Assembly (NCBI GenBank): GCA_964195405.1
Contig: CAXMPK010000161.1
Location: forward strand, 1 to 41,376
Source: CAXMPK01 sp964195405
GTDB taxonomy: Bacteria; Actinomycetota; Acidimicrobiia; Spongiisociales; ZC4RG35
Direction of reading: 5' to 3'
Length of the DNA stretch: 41,376 nt
Below, in pieces: positions 8,175 through 17,091 of this stretch (within the stretch, counting starts at the first letter, position 1; every line of letters begins with the position of its first letter). The position numbers were made by a program, and so were the translations under genes. Under the pieces are notes generated by a model. The model was not told the origin of the DNA. It did no database searches and saw only the letters and a list, made by a program, of their open reading frames with translations.

Positions 8175-9090
8175 GGTGAAACGCATCGGGGTGGTGGGGG
8201 CCAGAGGGCACACCGGGTCGGAATTGCTGACCATTCTCGACCGTCACCCCAACGTCGAGGTCATCCACGCCGGATCGAGAGAGTTGGCCGGGCGGCCAGT
8301 TCCGGAAATCGATGGGCTCACCTTTCAGAATCTCAACCCTGGCGAAATTGCCGAGCTCTCTCTGGATGCCGTCTTTCTCGCACTTCCCAATGGGGTGAGC
8401 AGGCCGTTCGTGGAAGTGATATCTCCCGAAACGGTCATCGTGGACATCTCTGCTGATCATCGATTCGATGACAACTGGGTCTACGGATTGCCAGAATTGT
8501 TTCGGGACAAGATCTCCGGCGCCAGACGGATCGCCAATCCTGGTTGTTACGCAACCCTGGCCCAACTGGCCATCGCACCGTTCCTCGACGATCTCGACGG
8601 TGTACCCGCCGTGTTTGGTGTCTCCGGCTATTCGGGATCGGGCACCACCCCGTCCCCAATGAACGATCCAGAACGTCTCCACGACAATCTGATGCCATAC
8701 AACCTGGTTGGCCACATCCACGAACGAGAAGCAAGCCACCATCTCGGACAGCCGGTGCGCTTCATGCCACATGTCCATCCGGCCTTCCGGGGTCTGCTGG
8801 TGACAGTCCACATCCCGGTTGGCACAGTGAGAGCGGCGGTCGAGGTTAACGAGGTATTGCGGGATCGCTATTCCGATGAGCAGCTCATCGAGATTCGCGA
8901 TGCGTCCCCGGAGTTACGTGACGGCACCGGTCTGATTGGTGCGGTTCTTGGTGGCGTCGGGGTGAGCGAAGATGGTCACAACATCGTGGTGGTTGGTGCC
9001 GAAGACAACCTGTTGAAAGGTGCCGCGGTCCAAGCCGTGCAAAACCTCAACCTCGGTATGGGCCATCCCGAGCTGACCGGCATCTTCTAG
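8167..9090 (+). CDS. argC: N-acetyl-gamma-glutamyl-phosphate reductase
   Basis: Reduces N-acetylglutamyl phosphate to the semialdehyde with NADPH, the third arginine step. The Rossmann start is GVVGARGHTGSELL, the catalytic cysteine sits in ANPGCYAT, and the substrate-binding FMPHVHPAFRG lies in the second half. At 307 residues it matches the shorter ArgC form found with the Xanthomonas-type cluster rather than the roughly 340-residue actinobacterial one. It overlaps the fused kinase/synthase by 8 nt. ArgE/ArgE', ArgG, ArgH and ArgD are not in the window. Confidence 0.95.
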   Translation: MSEVKRIGVVGARGHTGSELLTILDRHPNVEVIHAGSRELAGRPVPEIDGLTFQNLNPGEIAELSLDAVFLALPNGVSRPFVEVISPETVIVDISADHRFDDNWVYGLPELFRDKISGARRIANPGCYATLAQLAIAPFLDDLDGVPAVFGVSGYSGSGTTPSPMNDPERLHDNLMPYNLVGHIHEREASHHLGQPVRFMPHVHPAFRGLLVTVHIPVGTVRAAVEVNEVLRDRYSDEQLIEIRDASPELRDGTGLIGAVLGGVGVSEDGHNIVVVGAEDNLLKGAAVQAVQNLNLGMGHPELTGIF

Positions 9091-10400
9091 TGGCCTTCAC
9101 GGCAACCGAGCTGATCGAATCCAAACGCGACGGCGGTGCTCTCAGCAGTGAAGCGATCCACTGGCTCATCTCCGCTTACACCAAAGGGGAAGTACCCGAC
9201 TATCAGATGTCGGCTATGGCCATGGCGATTCTCCTCAATGGAATGAACACGGCAGAACTGAGCGCGTGGACCCTCTCGATGCTGCATTCCGGGGATGTGA
9301 TGGACTTCTCCGATGTGGCGATGCCCAAGGTGGACAAGCACTCCACCGGTGGTGTGGGCGACAAGATCTCGATCCCACTGGCGCCCCTCGTAGCATCCTG
9401 TGGCGTGGCGGTTCCGATGATATCGGGTCGCGGTCTCGGTCACACCGGAGGGACACTTGACAAGCTGGAGTCGATCAGCGGCTACACCACAAACTTCGAG
9501 GCCGATGAGTTCCGCTCGATGTTGGTCGAGCACGGACTGGTCATGGCCGGCCAATCAGAGACCATGGTGCCTGCCGACCGCAAGCTCTACGCACTCCGCG
9601 ACGCCACCGGCACTGTTCCATCGATCCCTTTGATCTCGAGTTCGATCATGTCAAAGAAGTTGGCCGAAGGTCTCGATGGTCTCATCCTCGACGTCAAGAC
9701 CGGCACTGGGGCCCAAATGCAGGAACTGAACATGTCTCGAGAGTTGGCCAAAACCATGGTCGACATTGGTGGTGCTTATGGCGTCAACACAGTCGCTTTG
9801 ATCACTTCAATGGATCAACCTCTGGGCCATGAGGTGGGAAACGCCAATGAGATCAGGGAATCAATCGATATCCTCAACGGATCGGGCCCCGACGACGTCC
9901 TCGAATTGACGCTGACTTTGGGCGAGGTGATGTTGGAACTTGCAGACATCGACGGTGGGCGTGACCGACTCGTCGAGGCGATCACCACTGGCGACGCTCT
10001 CAGAAAGTTCGTCGAGGTGACAGAAGCGCACGGGGGAAACAGCGATCAGATCCGAGACCCTTCGCTTCTGCCGGTGGCCCCACACAAAGCTGTCATCACC
10101 ACCGGCACGGCCGGGTATGTCCAGGCCTGCGATGCCCGCACAATCGGTATAGCTGCCACCAGACTGGGTGCGGGGCGGGAACGGAAGGACGATGTAATCG
10201 ACCCTGGAGTCGGAATCACGGTGGTCGCCAAGATCGGCGATTCCGTATCGCCTGGCGACACCCTCGCCACCATCAAATATTCGGATGACTCAAAATGGCT
10301 CACACAGCAAGACCGACTAGCCAAAGCATGGGTAATAGGACCTGAGCCCGCCGTGCCCCCGTCGCTGGTGATAGAGCGCATCGATCGCAACTCGATTTGA
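9090..10400 (+). CDS. deoA: pyrimidine-nucleoside (thymidine) phosphorylase
   Basis: Cleaves thymidine or uridine with phosphate to the base and (deoxy)ribose 1-phosphate. The family signatures are complete: KHSTGGVGDK (about residue 82), SGRGLGHTGGTLDKLE, and DVKTGTGAQM (usually GAFM). The C-terminal domain follows and the length of 436 fits. GTG 9090 overlaps the argC stop by one base. With upp at the head of the same operon this brackets the arginine genes with uracil and nucleoside salvage. Thymidine versus broader pyrimidine specificity cannot be decided from motifs. Confidence 0.94.
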   Translation: MAFTATELIESKRDGGALSSEAIHWLISAYTKGEVPDYQMSAMAMAILLNGMNTAELSAWTLSMLHSGDVMDFSDVAMPKVDKHSTGGVGDKISIPLAPLVASCGVAVPMISGRGLGHTGGTLDKLESISGYTTNFEADEFRSMLVEHGLVMAGQSETMVPADRKLYALRDATGTVPSIPLISSSIMSKKLAEGLDGLILDVKTGTGAQMQELNMSRELAKTMVDIGGAYGVNTVALITSMDQPLGHEVGNANEIRESIDILNGSGPDDVLELTLTLGEVMLELADIDGGRDRLVEAITTGDALRKFVEVTEAHGGNSDQIRDPSLLPVAPHKAVITTGTAGYVQACDARTIGIAATRLGAGRERKDDVIDPGVGITVVAKIGDSVSPGDTLATIKYSDDSKWLTQQDRLAKAWVIGPEPAVPPSLVIERIDRNSI

Positions 10401-10403
10401 GGG

Positions 10404-10460
10404 TTGACTTCGAAGCTCTGATGTCTCGTTACCATCGCCGGCCATATCTCGAATAAGGAG
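10404..10460 (+). promoter_or_regulatory. putative etfBA promoter and ribosome-binding site
   Basis: The 65-nt gap after deoA holds a TTGACT hexamer (10404-10409). A possible -10 is GTTACC with 18-nt spacing, or TACCAT with 20-nt spacing. AAGGAG at 10455-10460 sits 5 nt before the TTG start of etfB and is a strong Shine-Dalgarno sequence, which settles that start. The promoter call is tentative; the ribosome site is clear. Confidence 0.45.
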
Positions 10461-10465
10461 TCGTA

Positions 10466-11224
10466 TTGAAGGTCGTCGTCTGCGTCAAGCAGATCCCAGA
10501 TCCGGCCACCCCGTACACGATTGAAGAGGGGACCAACTGGCTCGTCCGTACTGCCGACCAGGTGCTTGATGACACCGATCGCTACGGAGTGGAAATGGGT
10601 CTTCAGCTTGCCCACGCCAACGAAGGCACAGTCACGTTGGTCAGCATGGGGCCATCCGGTAACGCCCAGGGCATTCGTCAAGCGCTGGCGATGGGTGCCG
10701 ACAAGGCAGTCCTGATCGAAGACGATGGATTGCGCGGATCCGACGCTCTCAGCACGGCGAGAGTTCTTGCCGCAGCCATCAAGGGGGAGGGTTACGACCT
10801 GGTCATCGCCGGCACAGAATCTACTGATGGCTATTCCGGAGTCGTCCCGCAGATGATCGCCGAGCTTCTCGATGCCCCAGCCTTGACCTACGCCACCTCG
10901 GTCGAAGCCGGCGAGGGCTCGGTCACGATCCATCGTCAGACCGCGGACGGTTATGACGTTGTTGAGGCATCTCTCCCGGCCGTGGTGTCGGTGACCGCAG
11001 GTGTCGTCGAGCCTCGCTATCCCACCTTCAAAGGGATCATGGACGCCAAGAAGAAACCGGTCGACAACTTGACACTCGCTGATCTCGGAGTCGAGATCGC
11101 CTCATCTCAGAAAGTGGTCTCGATCACCGACGCCGTGGAACGGACGGCTGGACAGATCATCGAAGACGACGGAGAAGCGCATCTCGCAATCGTCGCCCTC
11201 CTCGAAGACCGGAAAGTGATCTGA
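10466..11224 (+). CDS. etfB: electron transfer flavoprotein beta subunit
   Basis: The beta subunit of the heterodimeric flavoprotein that carries electrons from acyl-CoA and other dehydrogenases to the quinone pool. MKVVVCVKQIPDP is the canonical start, and the signature region GYSGVVPQMIAELLDAP lies mid-protein, followed by the VVEPRYPTFKGIMDAKKKP recognition loop. The 252-residue length is usual for group I ETF. It starts with TTG behind a strong AAGGAG and overlaps etfA by one base (TGATG). An acyl-CoA ligase near the window end fits a fatty-acid-oxidising lifestyle, but no dehydrogenase partner is present. Confidence 0.96.
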   Translation: MKVVVCVKQIPDPATPYTIEEGTNWLVRTADQVLDDTDRYGVEMGLQLAHANEGTVTLVSMGPSGNAQGIRQALAMGADKAVLIEDDGLRGSDALSTARVLAAAIKGEGYDLVIAGTESTDGYSGVVPQMIAELLDAPALTYATSVEAGEGSVTIHRQTADGYDVVEASLPAVVSVTAGVVEPRYPTFKGIMDAKKKPVDNLTLADLGVEIASSQKVVSITDAVERTAGQIIEDDGEAHLAIVALLEDRKVI

Positions 11225-12171
11225 TGGCCGACATCTGGGTATTCGTCGAGCAGGTCAACGACGCGCCCTCAGCACTTGGCCTCGAATTGCTTGCCAAGGC
11301 ACGAGAGATGGGCGACGTGACAGCCCTCTTTCTCGGAGAGGGGTCCGACCAGGTATTCGCCACCTTGGGTGACCACGGTGCCGACTCGGTTGTCCATATT
11401 GACGCCGGTGACCGACTGCCCTCAGGACCGACCGCTGCCGCGCTGGCCGAGAAGATCGCAAGCGACGCGCCGGACTTGATGATCTTCGGTCAGGCCTACA
11501 ACGATCGTGATGTGGCGGGTCGTCTTGCGGCACGACTGGGCGTGGGTGTCCTCTCCAACGCCACCGATGTGCGGCTCACCGACTCGGGAGTCGAGACCGA
11601 CCATGAAGTCTTTGGCGGCGCCCAGATTGCGACGGCAGAGGCGACCCGACGTCCGTTCATCGTCCTGGTTCGCCCCAAGTCGTTCGTGGCAGAATCGGCG
11701 GGTGGCTCCGCTCCAGACGTCACCACACTCGATCTTCCCGACGCCGGCACCTCCGACGCCAATGTCACCGCCTCACACGTCGAGGAACGCGAAGGGCCAC
11801 AACTTGGAGAGGCAGCCGTAATCGTCTCTGGCGGACGCGGACTCGGCTCCGCCGAGGCCTACGCCATGGTGGAAGATGTCGCCAAGCAATTGGGCGCAGC
11901 CTCGGGTGCCACCCGCGCCATAGTCGACGCCGGCTGGGTGCCGTATGCCAAACAGGTAGGTCAAACCGGCAAGACGGTCAAGCCGGATGTGTACATCGCT
12001 TGCGGAATCTCCGGGGCCATGCAACATCTTGTCGGGATGAAAGACTCAGGCACGATCATTGCCATCAACAAGGACCCCGACGCTCCCATCTTCTCGGTGG
12101 CCGACCTTGGGGTAGTCGGGGACGTTCATCAGGTCCTACCCAAGCTGGTGGAGGCTCTCCAGACCAGATAA
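11224..12171 (+). CDS. etfA: electron transfer flavoprotein alpha subunit
   Basis: The FAD-binding partner of EtfB, 315 residues. The N-terminal ETF fold (WVFVEQVNDAPS) is followed by the C-terminal FAD domain with the signatures SGGRGLGS, PYAKQVGQTGKTVKPD, CGISGAMQH and AINKDPDAPIFSVADLG. It overlaps etfB by one base. Its last 36 nt overlap the 3' end of gltB on the opposite strand, so there is no room for a terminator between these convergent genes. Confidence 0.97.
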   Translation: MADIWVFVEQVNDAPSALGLELLAKAREMGDVTALFLGEGSDQVFATLGDHGADSVVHIDAGDRLPSGPTAAALAEKIASDAPDLMIFGQAYNDRDVAGRLAARLGVGVLSNATDVRLTDSGVETDHEVFGGAQIATAEATRRPFIVLVRPKSFVAESAGGSAPDVTTLDLPDAGTSDANVTASHVEEREGPQLGEAAVIVSGGRGLGSAEAYAMVEDVAKQLGAASGATRAIVDAGWVPYAKQVGQTGKTVKPDVYIACGISGAMQHLVGMKDSGTIIAINKDPDAPIFSVADLGVVGDVHQVLPKLVEALQTR

Positions 12172-15100
12172 GTCGACGACTTCGTCGACTATTTCCGGGT
12201 CCACAACCCAGGTGTCTCCAAGAGACCCGAGGACCGATCTGCCCAACGGGCTGTCAGTCCGTTCAACATGTTCCAAGATCAGTTCCCGCAACTGATCCTG
12301 CTCCTCGTCGGTCAATCGTCTTACTGCAGGAGCCGTTTGCGCGAGTTTGCCTTTGATGGCGATCGTCGGGTCCCAAACGTAAGCCTTGCCACCGGTCATG
12401 CCTGCCGCGAAGTTGCGGCCAACCTCACCGAGGACGACCACGGTCCCCCCTGTCATGTACTCGCAACCGTGGTCTGAGCAGCCTTCGACAACTGCGATCG
12501 CGCCCGAGTTCCTAACCGCAAACCTTTGGCCAACCCGGCCGGCGATGAATAGCCGGCCACCAGTCGCGCCATAGAGCACTGCGTTACCGGCACCCTGGGG
12601 GATCGAGGCGCTTCTGACCGGAGCCACTGAGATCAGCCCACCGGCCATCCCCTTCCCGACGTAGTCGTTGGCCGGTCCCGCCAACAACAGCGACACACCA
12701 GGGCTCAGCCAGGCTCCAAGACTCTGCCCGGCCGTTCCCGACAATCTCACCTCGATGGTGCCATCGGGAAGACCGACGTCACCATGTCTCTTCGCAATCT
12801 CCCCCGAAAGTCGAGCCCCCACTGTGCGATCCACATTGCGGATCGGATAGCTCAGCGCGATCGGCTCACCCCCTTCGATCGCCGGTCGAGCATCCGCCGC
12901 CATTCGTCGCGACAGATCTGAGAGCGGAACAGCGTTGTACCCCTCGTGCTTGCGACGGTCCTGGGCCCTGACCAGCAGTGTCGCAAGGTCGGTGGCGAGT
13001 GGATGGCTTCGATCAGCGGGGCGAAGCAAGTCAGCCCTACCCACGATGTCATCGATGGTTCTTTTGCCCAGACTGGCCAGGAGCTGTCTGATCTCCTCGG
13101 CCAGGTGCCCCAGAAGAATCACCACCTGGTCGGCAGAGCCGGTGAACTTGGCCCGAAGATCAAGATCCTGTGTAGCTATTCCCACGGGACAGGTGTTGAG
13201 GTGGCACTGACGGACCATCTTGCAGCCCATCGCCAGGAGAGGCAGCGTCCCGAGGCCGAACCGCTCGGCACCGAGCATCGCGGCGACAACGACATCACGG
13301 CCGGTGCGCAGCCCGCCGTCTGTTTCCAAGATGATCCTCGACCTCATCCCCTTGGCGACCAGGGCCTGGTGGGCTTCAGCAACACCCAGCTCCCATGGCG
13401 ACCCGGCGTGTTTGATCGAGACCAGCGGGGAGGCACCGGTTCCACCCTCGGAGCCCGAAACGGTGATCACGTCGGCATCCGCCTTGGCAACACCCACCGC
13501 AATGGTTCCCACACCGGGCTCGCTCACCAGCTTGACCGAGACGCGCACATCGGGTTTGAACGATTTGAGGTCATAAATCAGCTGGGCCAGATCTTCGATG
13601 GAGTAGATGTCGTGATGTGGTGGCGGCGAGATCAGCGTCACACCGGGCTTGGTGTGACGTAACCGCGCTATCTCGTCTGAAACCTTGTGCCCGGGAAGCT
13701 GACCACCCTCCCCCGGCTTTGATCCCTGTGCCATCTTGATCTGCAACTCCTGGGCCGAGTCAAGGTAGGCCGGAGTCACCCCAAACCGTCCCGACGCCAC
13801 CTGCTTGATGGCCGAGTTACGCGACGTCCCGTAGCGATCGGGGTCCTCACCGCCTTCACCAGAGTTGGACAGACCACCGATCCGATTCATCGCTTCGGCG
13901 AGTGCCTCATGCGCCTCTTTTGACAACGCACCGAGGGACATTGCGGCGGTCGTGAAACGGCGCATGATGTCTTCAGCGGCCTCTACCTGCTCCAGGGGTA
14001 TTGGCTCCCGCTGGACGAACGTGAGGAGGTCCCTCACCAGAGCGGGTGGCCGGTCACCGATGGTCTCCAGATAATTGAGCCAGCCGTCGTAATCCCCTGA
14101 CCTAACCGACTTCTGGAGGTTGAGAACTGTCTTCGGCCCAGTGATGTGGGTCTCCTCGCCCCGCCTGTGCTTATAGAAGCCACCTGAGGCGTTTGGTCCC
14201 TGACTAAAGCTGGCATGACGGGCGAGAGCGTCGTCGGCAATGGTGCGAAACCCGATCCCTCGTAGCCGACGAGGTGAATTCCGGAAGGCCCGCACACACA
14301 CCCGCTCGGACAACCCGATCACCTCGAACAGCTCTGACCCTCGATAGGCCGACACCGTGCAGATCCCCATCTTCGACATGATTTTCAACAGCCCGGTCTC
14401 TAGAGCGCTTCGATAGTTCTCTTGTGCCGTCACCGGGTCCAGGTCGATCATTCCGGAGCGTGCCAGATCTATCACCTGGTCGATAGCGAGATAGGGATTT
14501 ACCGCCGACGCTCCAAACCCAATCAGACAGGCCACGTCGTGAGCATCCCGTGGCTCACCCGAGACCACCACAAGCGAAACATCACCCCTGACACCAGCAT
14601 CGATGAGACGGTGGTGCACCGAACCGACGACAAGCATCATCGGGATGGGGGCCTCCCGATCGCTGATCTCGCGATCGGAAAGCACAAGAATCGTGGAACC
14701 GAGTTGAACGGCTTGAGTCGCCTCCTCGCATATCGCGTCGAGTCGCTCCTCCATCCCCTCCCGACCGGTCGAGGCTTCCCAGGTGGCAGCGATCCAGTGG
14801 GAGAAAAAACGGGGATCCCCTGTCCTGACCACGGACTCCAACTCGGCATCCGACATGATCGGGCTCGCCAGCTCGATGAGGTGAGCCTGACTGGGATGGT
14901 CTTCGAGTATCGGCCCGCGACGTCCCAGCTGGATCCGCTGCGACATCACCAGCTCCTCTCGGATCGGGTCCATCGGGGGGTTGGTCACCTGAGCGAACAT
15001 CTGATGGAAGTAACGGGTGAGCCGTCGGGGGCGATCGTCGAGAACCGCTAATCCTGTATCGTCACCCATCGAGCCCATCGGGGTGATACCTTCTGCCATC

Positions 15101-16491
15101 GGTGCCAGGATCAAACGACGCTCCTCGGCTGTGTAGCCAAACACCCTGGTCAGGGCGCCGGCGTCAAATCTCGCATCGTTCAACGGATCGAAGGGCGCCT
15201 GGATGGCAATCGCCTCGGTGTTGACCCATTCGCCATAGGGACGTCGAGCCGCGAGATCGTTCTTGACCTCGTCCGAATGATGAACCGTCCCGGTCTCACC
15301 ATCGAAGAGAATCAGCTCCCCCGGACCGAGTTGGCCGGTCTCGATGGCTCGGGCTTCCTCTTCGGGACAGACTCCCGCTTCGGAGGCAACCACCACCACA
15401 TCGGGGGTCACGGTCCACCGAGCCGGGCGCAGCCCATTGCGATCCATACCTGCGAGAAGTGAAATGCCGTCGCTAACCGCTATTGCCGCTGGGCCGTCCC
15501 ATGGCTCGGTCAAGAAGGCGTGATAGCGATAGAAACCTGCAAGTTCAGGTGACAGATCCGACACGTTCTCCCAAGCTGCGGGGATGAGCATCTCTTTGAC
15601 ATGTGACAGCGACCGACCGCTCTGCACCAGTAGCTCGTAAGCGTTGTCGAGGCTCGCCGAGTCGGACAGAGATGGCTGGATGAAAGGAGACAAGTCGGCC
15701 AACCGGTCTCCCCACACTCCAGGGGTGGCGGCGTTTTCCCTGGCCTGCATCCAGGATCGATTGGCCTGGATGGTGTTGATCTCCCCATTGTGCGCCAACA
15801 TTCGGAATGGCTGGGCGTTTTCCCAGCTGGGAAATGTGTTGGTGGAGAAGCGCTGGTGGAAGATCGCAAATGGCGTCTCAAAGTCCGGGTCACGAAGGTC
15901 CCAATAAAAGTCAGCAATGTGACCGGCAGTAAACAAGCCCTTGTAGATCACGGTCCGTCCCGAAGCTGAAGGAATCGAGAGTCCGGGATTGGCAGTGCGC
16001 TCCATCCGCTTTCTCGCCATGTACATCGCCCGTTCGAAGTGCCCCTCGGGGAGATCGGCGGTGACAACGGCCTGCTCGATCAGCGGCAGCACATTGCGAG
16101 CATGCTCGCCAAGCACCGAAGGGTCCATAGGCACCGAACGCCAATAGACGAGATGAAGACCCTGCGCCTCCAAGGCTTCGCTGACGACAGAACGTGATCT
16201 GGCGGCATCATCGGGAGGAAGAAAGCACATGACGACTCCAAGACGATCGGGGTCGATTGTCATGTCGTGGGCCCGAAGCTCGCGCCCTATCAGTTTGTAG
16301 GGGATCTGGGTGAGCAATCCGGCGCCGTCACCCGTCCCGTCGATGGCAGTGGCGCCCCGATGGTCGAGCCGCTGCAAGCATTCCACAGCCAATCGGGTCA
16401 TCCGAAAGGAAGGCAAACGATCGAGAGCGGCGATGAAACCAACGCCACAGGCTTCGTGTTCGTATCCGGGGCCGAAGCCGGGTGGGTGCAT
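12136..16491 (-). CDS. gltB: glutamate synthase, large (alpha) subunit
   Basis: Makes two glutamates from glutamine and 2-oxoglutarate. Domains in order: N-terminal type-2 glutamine amidotransferase with the nucleophile Cys15 (EACGVGF, the first residue after propeptide removal), central domain, FMN-binding synthase barrel (KPGEGGQLPGHKV, then SEGGTGASPL), the 3Fe-4S cysteines (CKMVRQCHLNTC), and the C-terminal glycine-rich beta-helix (GATGGRLFIAGRVGQRFAVRN). The 1451-residue length is normal. ATG 16491 has AAAGGAG a few bases upstream, and TAATAT (complement of 16516-16521) could be its -10. The small subunit gltD, needed for the NADPH-dependent form, is not adjacent. Confidence 0.97.
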   Translation of the reverse strand: MHPPGFGPGYEHEACGVGFIAALDRLPSFRMTRLAVECLQRLDHRGATAIDGTGDGAGLLTQIPYKLIGRELRAHDMTIDPDRLGVVMCFLPPDDAARSRSVVSEALEAQGLHLVYWRSVPMDPSVLGEHARNVLPLIEQAVVTADLPEGHFERAMYMARKRMERTANPGLSIPSASGRTVIYKGLFTAGHIADFYWDLRDPDFETPFAIFHQRFSTNTFPSWENAQPFRMLAHNGEINTIQANRSWMQARENAATPGVWGDRLADLSPFIQPSLSDSASLDNAYELLVQSGRSLSHVKEMLIPAAWENVSDLSPELAGFYRYHAFLTEPWDGPAAIAVSDGISLLAGMDRNGLRPARWTVTPDVVVVASEAGVCPEEEARAIETGQLGPGELILFDGETGTVHHSDEVKNDLAARRPYGEWVNTEAIAIQAPFDPLNDARFDAGALTRVFGYTAEERRLILAPMAEGITPMGSMGDDTGLAVLDDRPRRLTRYFHQMFAQVTNPPMDPIREELVMSQRIQLGRRGPILEDHPSQAHLIELASPIMSDAELESVVRTGDPRFFSHWIAATWEASTGREGMEERLDAICEEATQAVQLGSTILVLSDREISDREAPIPMMLVVGSVHHRLIDAGVRGDVSLVVVSGEPRDAHDVACLIGFGASAVNPYLAIDQVIDLARSGMIDLDPVTAQENYRSALETGLLKIMSKMGICTVSAYRGSELFEVIGLSERVCVRAFRNSPRRLRGIGFRTIADDALARHASFSQGPNASGGFYKHRRGEETHITGPKTVLNLQKSVRSGDYDGWLNYLETIGDRPPALVRDLLTFVQREPIPLEQVEAAEDIMRRFTTAAMSLGALSKEAHEALAEAMNRIGGLSNSGEGGEDPDRYGTSRNSAIKQVASGRFGVTPAYLDSAQELQIKMAQGSKPGEGGQLPGHKVSDEIARLRHTKPGVTLISPPPHHDIYSIEDLAQLIYDLKSFKPDVRVSVKLVSEPGVGTIAVGVAKADADVITVSGSEGGTGASPLVSIKHAGSPWELGVAEAHQALVAKGMRSRIILETDGGLRTGRDVVVAAMLGAERFGLGTLPLLAMGCKMVRQCHLNTCPVGIATQDLDLRAKFTGSADQVVILLGHLAEEIRQLLASLGKRTIDDIVGRADLLRPADRSHPLATDLATLLVRAQDRRKHEGYNAVPLSDLSRRMAADARPAIEGGEPIALSYPIRNVDRTVGARLSGEIAKRHGDVGLPDGTIEVRLSGTAGQSLGAWLSPGVSLLLAGPANDYVGKGMAGGLISVAPVRSASIPQGAGNAVLYGATGGRLFIAGRVGQRFAVRNSGAIAVVEGCSDHGCEYMTGGTVVVLGEVGRNFAAGMTGGKAYVWDPTIAIKGKLAQTAPAVRRLTDEEQDQLRELILEHVERTDSPLGRSVLGSLGDTWVVDPEIVDEVVDLSGLESLHQLG

Positions 16492-16613
16492 ACACTCCTT
16501 TAGAGGGAGCGCTCTATATTACGGCCGGCTTCGGTGAATCCTATTCCGAGATGGTTGTAGCTCCGGCATCACAAGACACCAAGGACTCCTTCCCACCGGA
16601 ATGGTGGACAACA

Positions 16614-16637
16614 AGGTGTGCGCCATCGATGACACCT
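16614..16637 (-). terminator. candidate terminator downstream of cdd
   Basis: On the minus strand AGGTGT and ACACCT form a 6-bp stem with a 12-nt loop, followed by TTGTTGT, about 65 nt after the cdd stop. The stem is short and the T-run interrupted, so this is only a candidate. A second small hairpin (CCACC/GGTGG, 16593-16607) lies just beyond. Nothing else was recognised in the 210-bp gap between cdd and gltB. Confidence 0.3.
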
Positions 16638-16701
16638 GGAGTGGGCCTCGTTTTGTGGTGGGAAAGGTGAATCGACCCGACTGGCCAAAGCCGATCGAAG
16701 C

Positions 16702-17091
16702 TTAGAGCTCGAATTGGTGGGGAAGCAGTTGGTCGAGTGTGTGCTCACGCACCGCCGACCCATCGCCCGCGCTCACAATTACCTTCTCGACGCCAAACTC
16801 CGACATGATCTGCCTACACCGGCCACACGGGTAGGCACCCTCGACATCTCGGGCATCAATACATGCCACGGCTACAACTGAGATCTTCCGGATACCCTGT
16901 GAGACAGCGGTGTTGATCGCCGTAGCCTCTGCGCACGACGACACCGGGTACGCGGCGTTCTCGACGTTGGCACCGGTGAATATCTCTCCCTCTTCCCCAA
17001 CTACCGCCGCCCCCACCCGAAAGTGGGAGTACGGAGAGTACGAGGACTCGGCAGCGGCTCTCGCCAGTGCAGCAAGCTCGTCAGATGTCAT
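16702..17091 (-). CDS. cdd: cytidine deaminase
   Basis: Deaminates cytidine and deoxycytidine to uridine forms. The 129-residue homotetrameric type is shown by the zinc motifs CAEATAI (with the proton-shuttling Glu) and PCGRCRQ, plus the N-terminal YSPYSHFRVGAAV substrate-binding block and the LLPHQFEL end. It overlaps the ftsY stop by 4 nt, so it is the last gene of the mutM-acyP-smc-ftsY-cdd transcript. It complements upp and deoA of the plus-strand operon in pyrimidine salvage. Confidence 0.95.
   Translation of the reverse strand: MTSDELAALARAAAESSYSPYSHFRVGAAVVGEEGEIFTGANVENAAYPVSSCAEATAINTAVSQGIRKISVVAVACIDARDVEGAYPCGRCRQIMSEFGVEKVIVSAGDGSAVREHTLDQLLPHQFEL

Noticed and set aside
10046..10933. 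295-codon minus-strand frame over deoA and etfB
   Set aside because: Covers two well-supported genes and the etfB promoter region in antisense; no family signature.
14422..15051. 209-codon plus-strand frame inside gltB
   Set aside because: Antisense to a continuous GltB reading frame; no domain and no ribosome site.
16500..16690. Small frames and palindrome (GAGCGCTC) in the gltB-cdd gap
   Set aside because: The frames have no ribosome site or motif, and the 8-bp palindrome is too short to assign as an operator.
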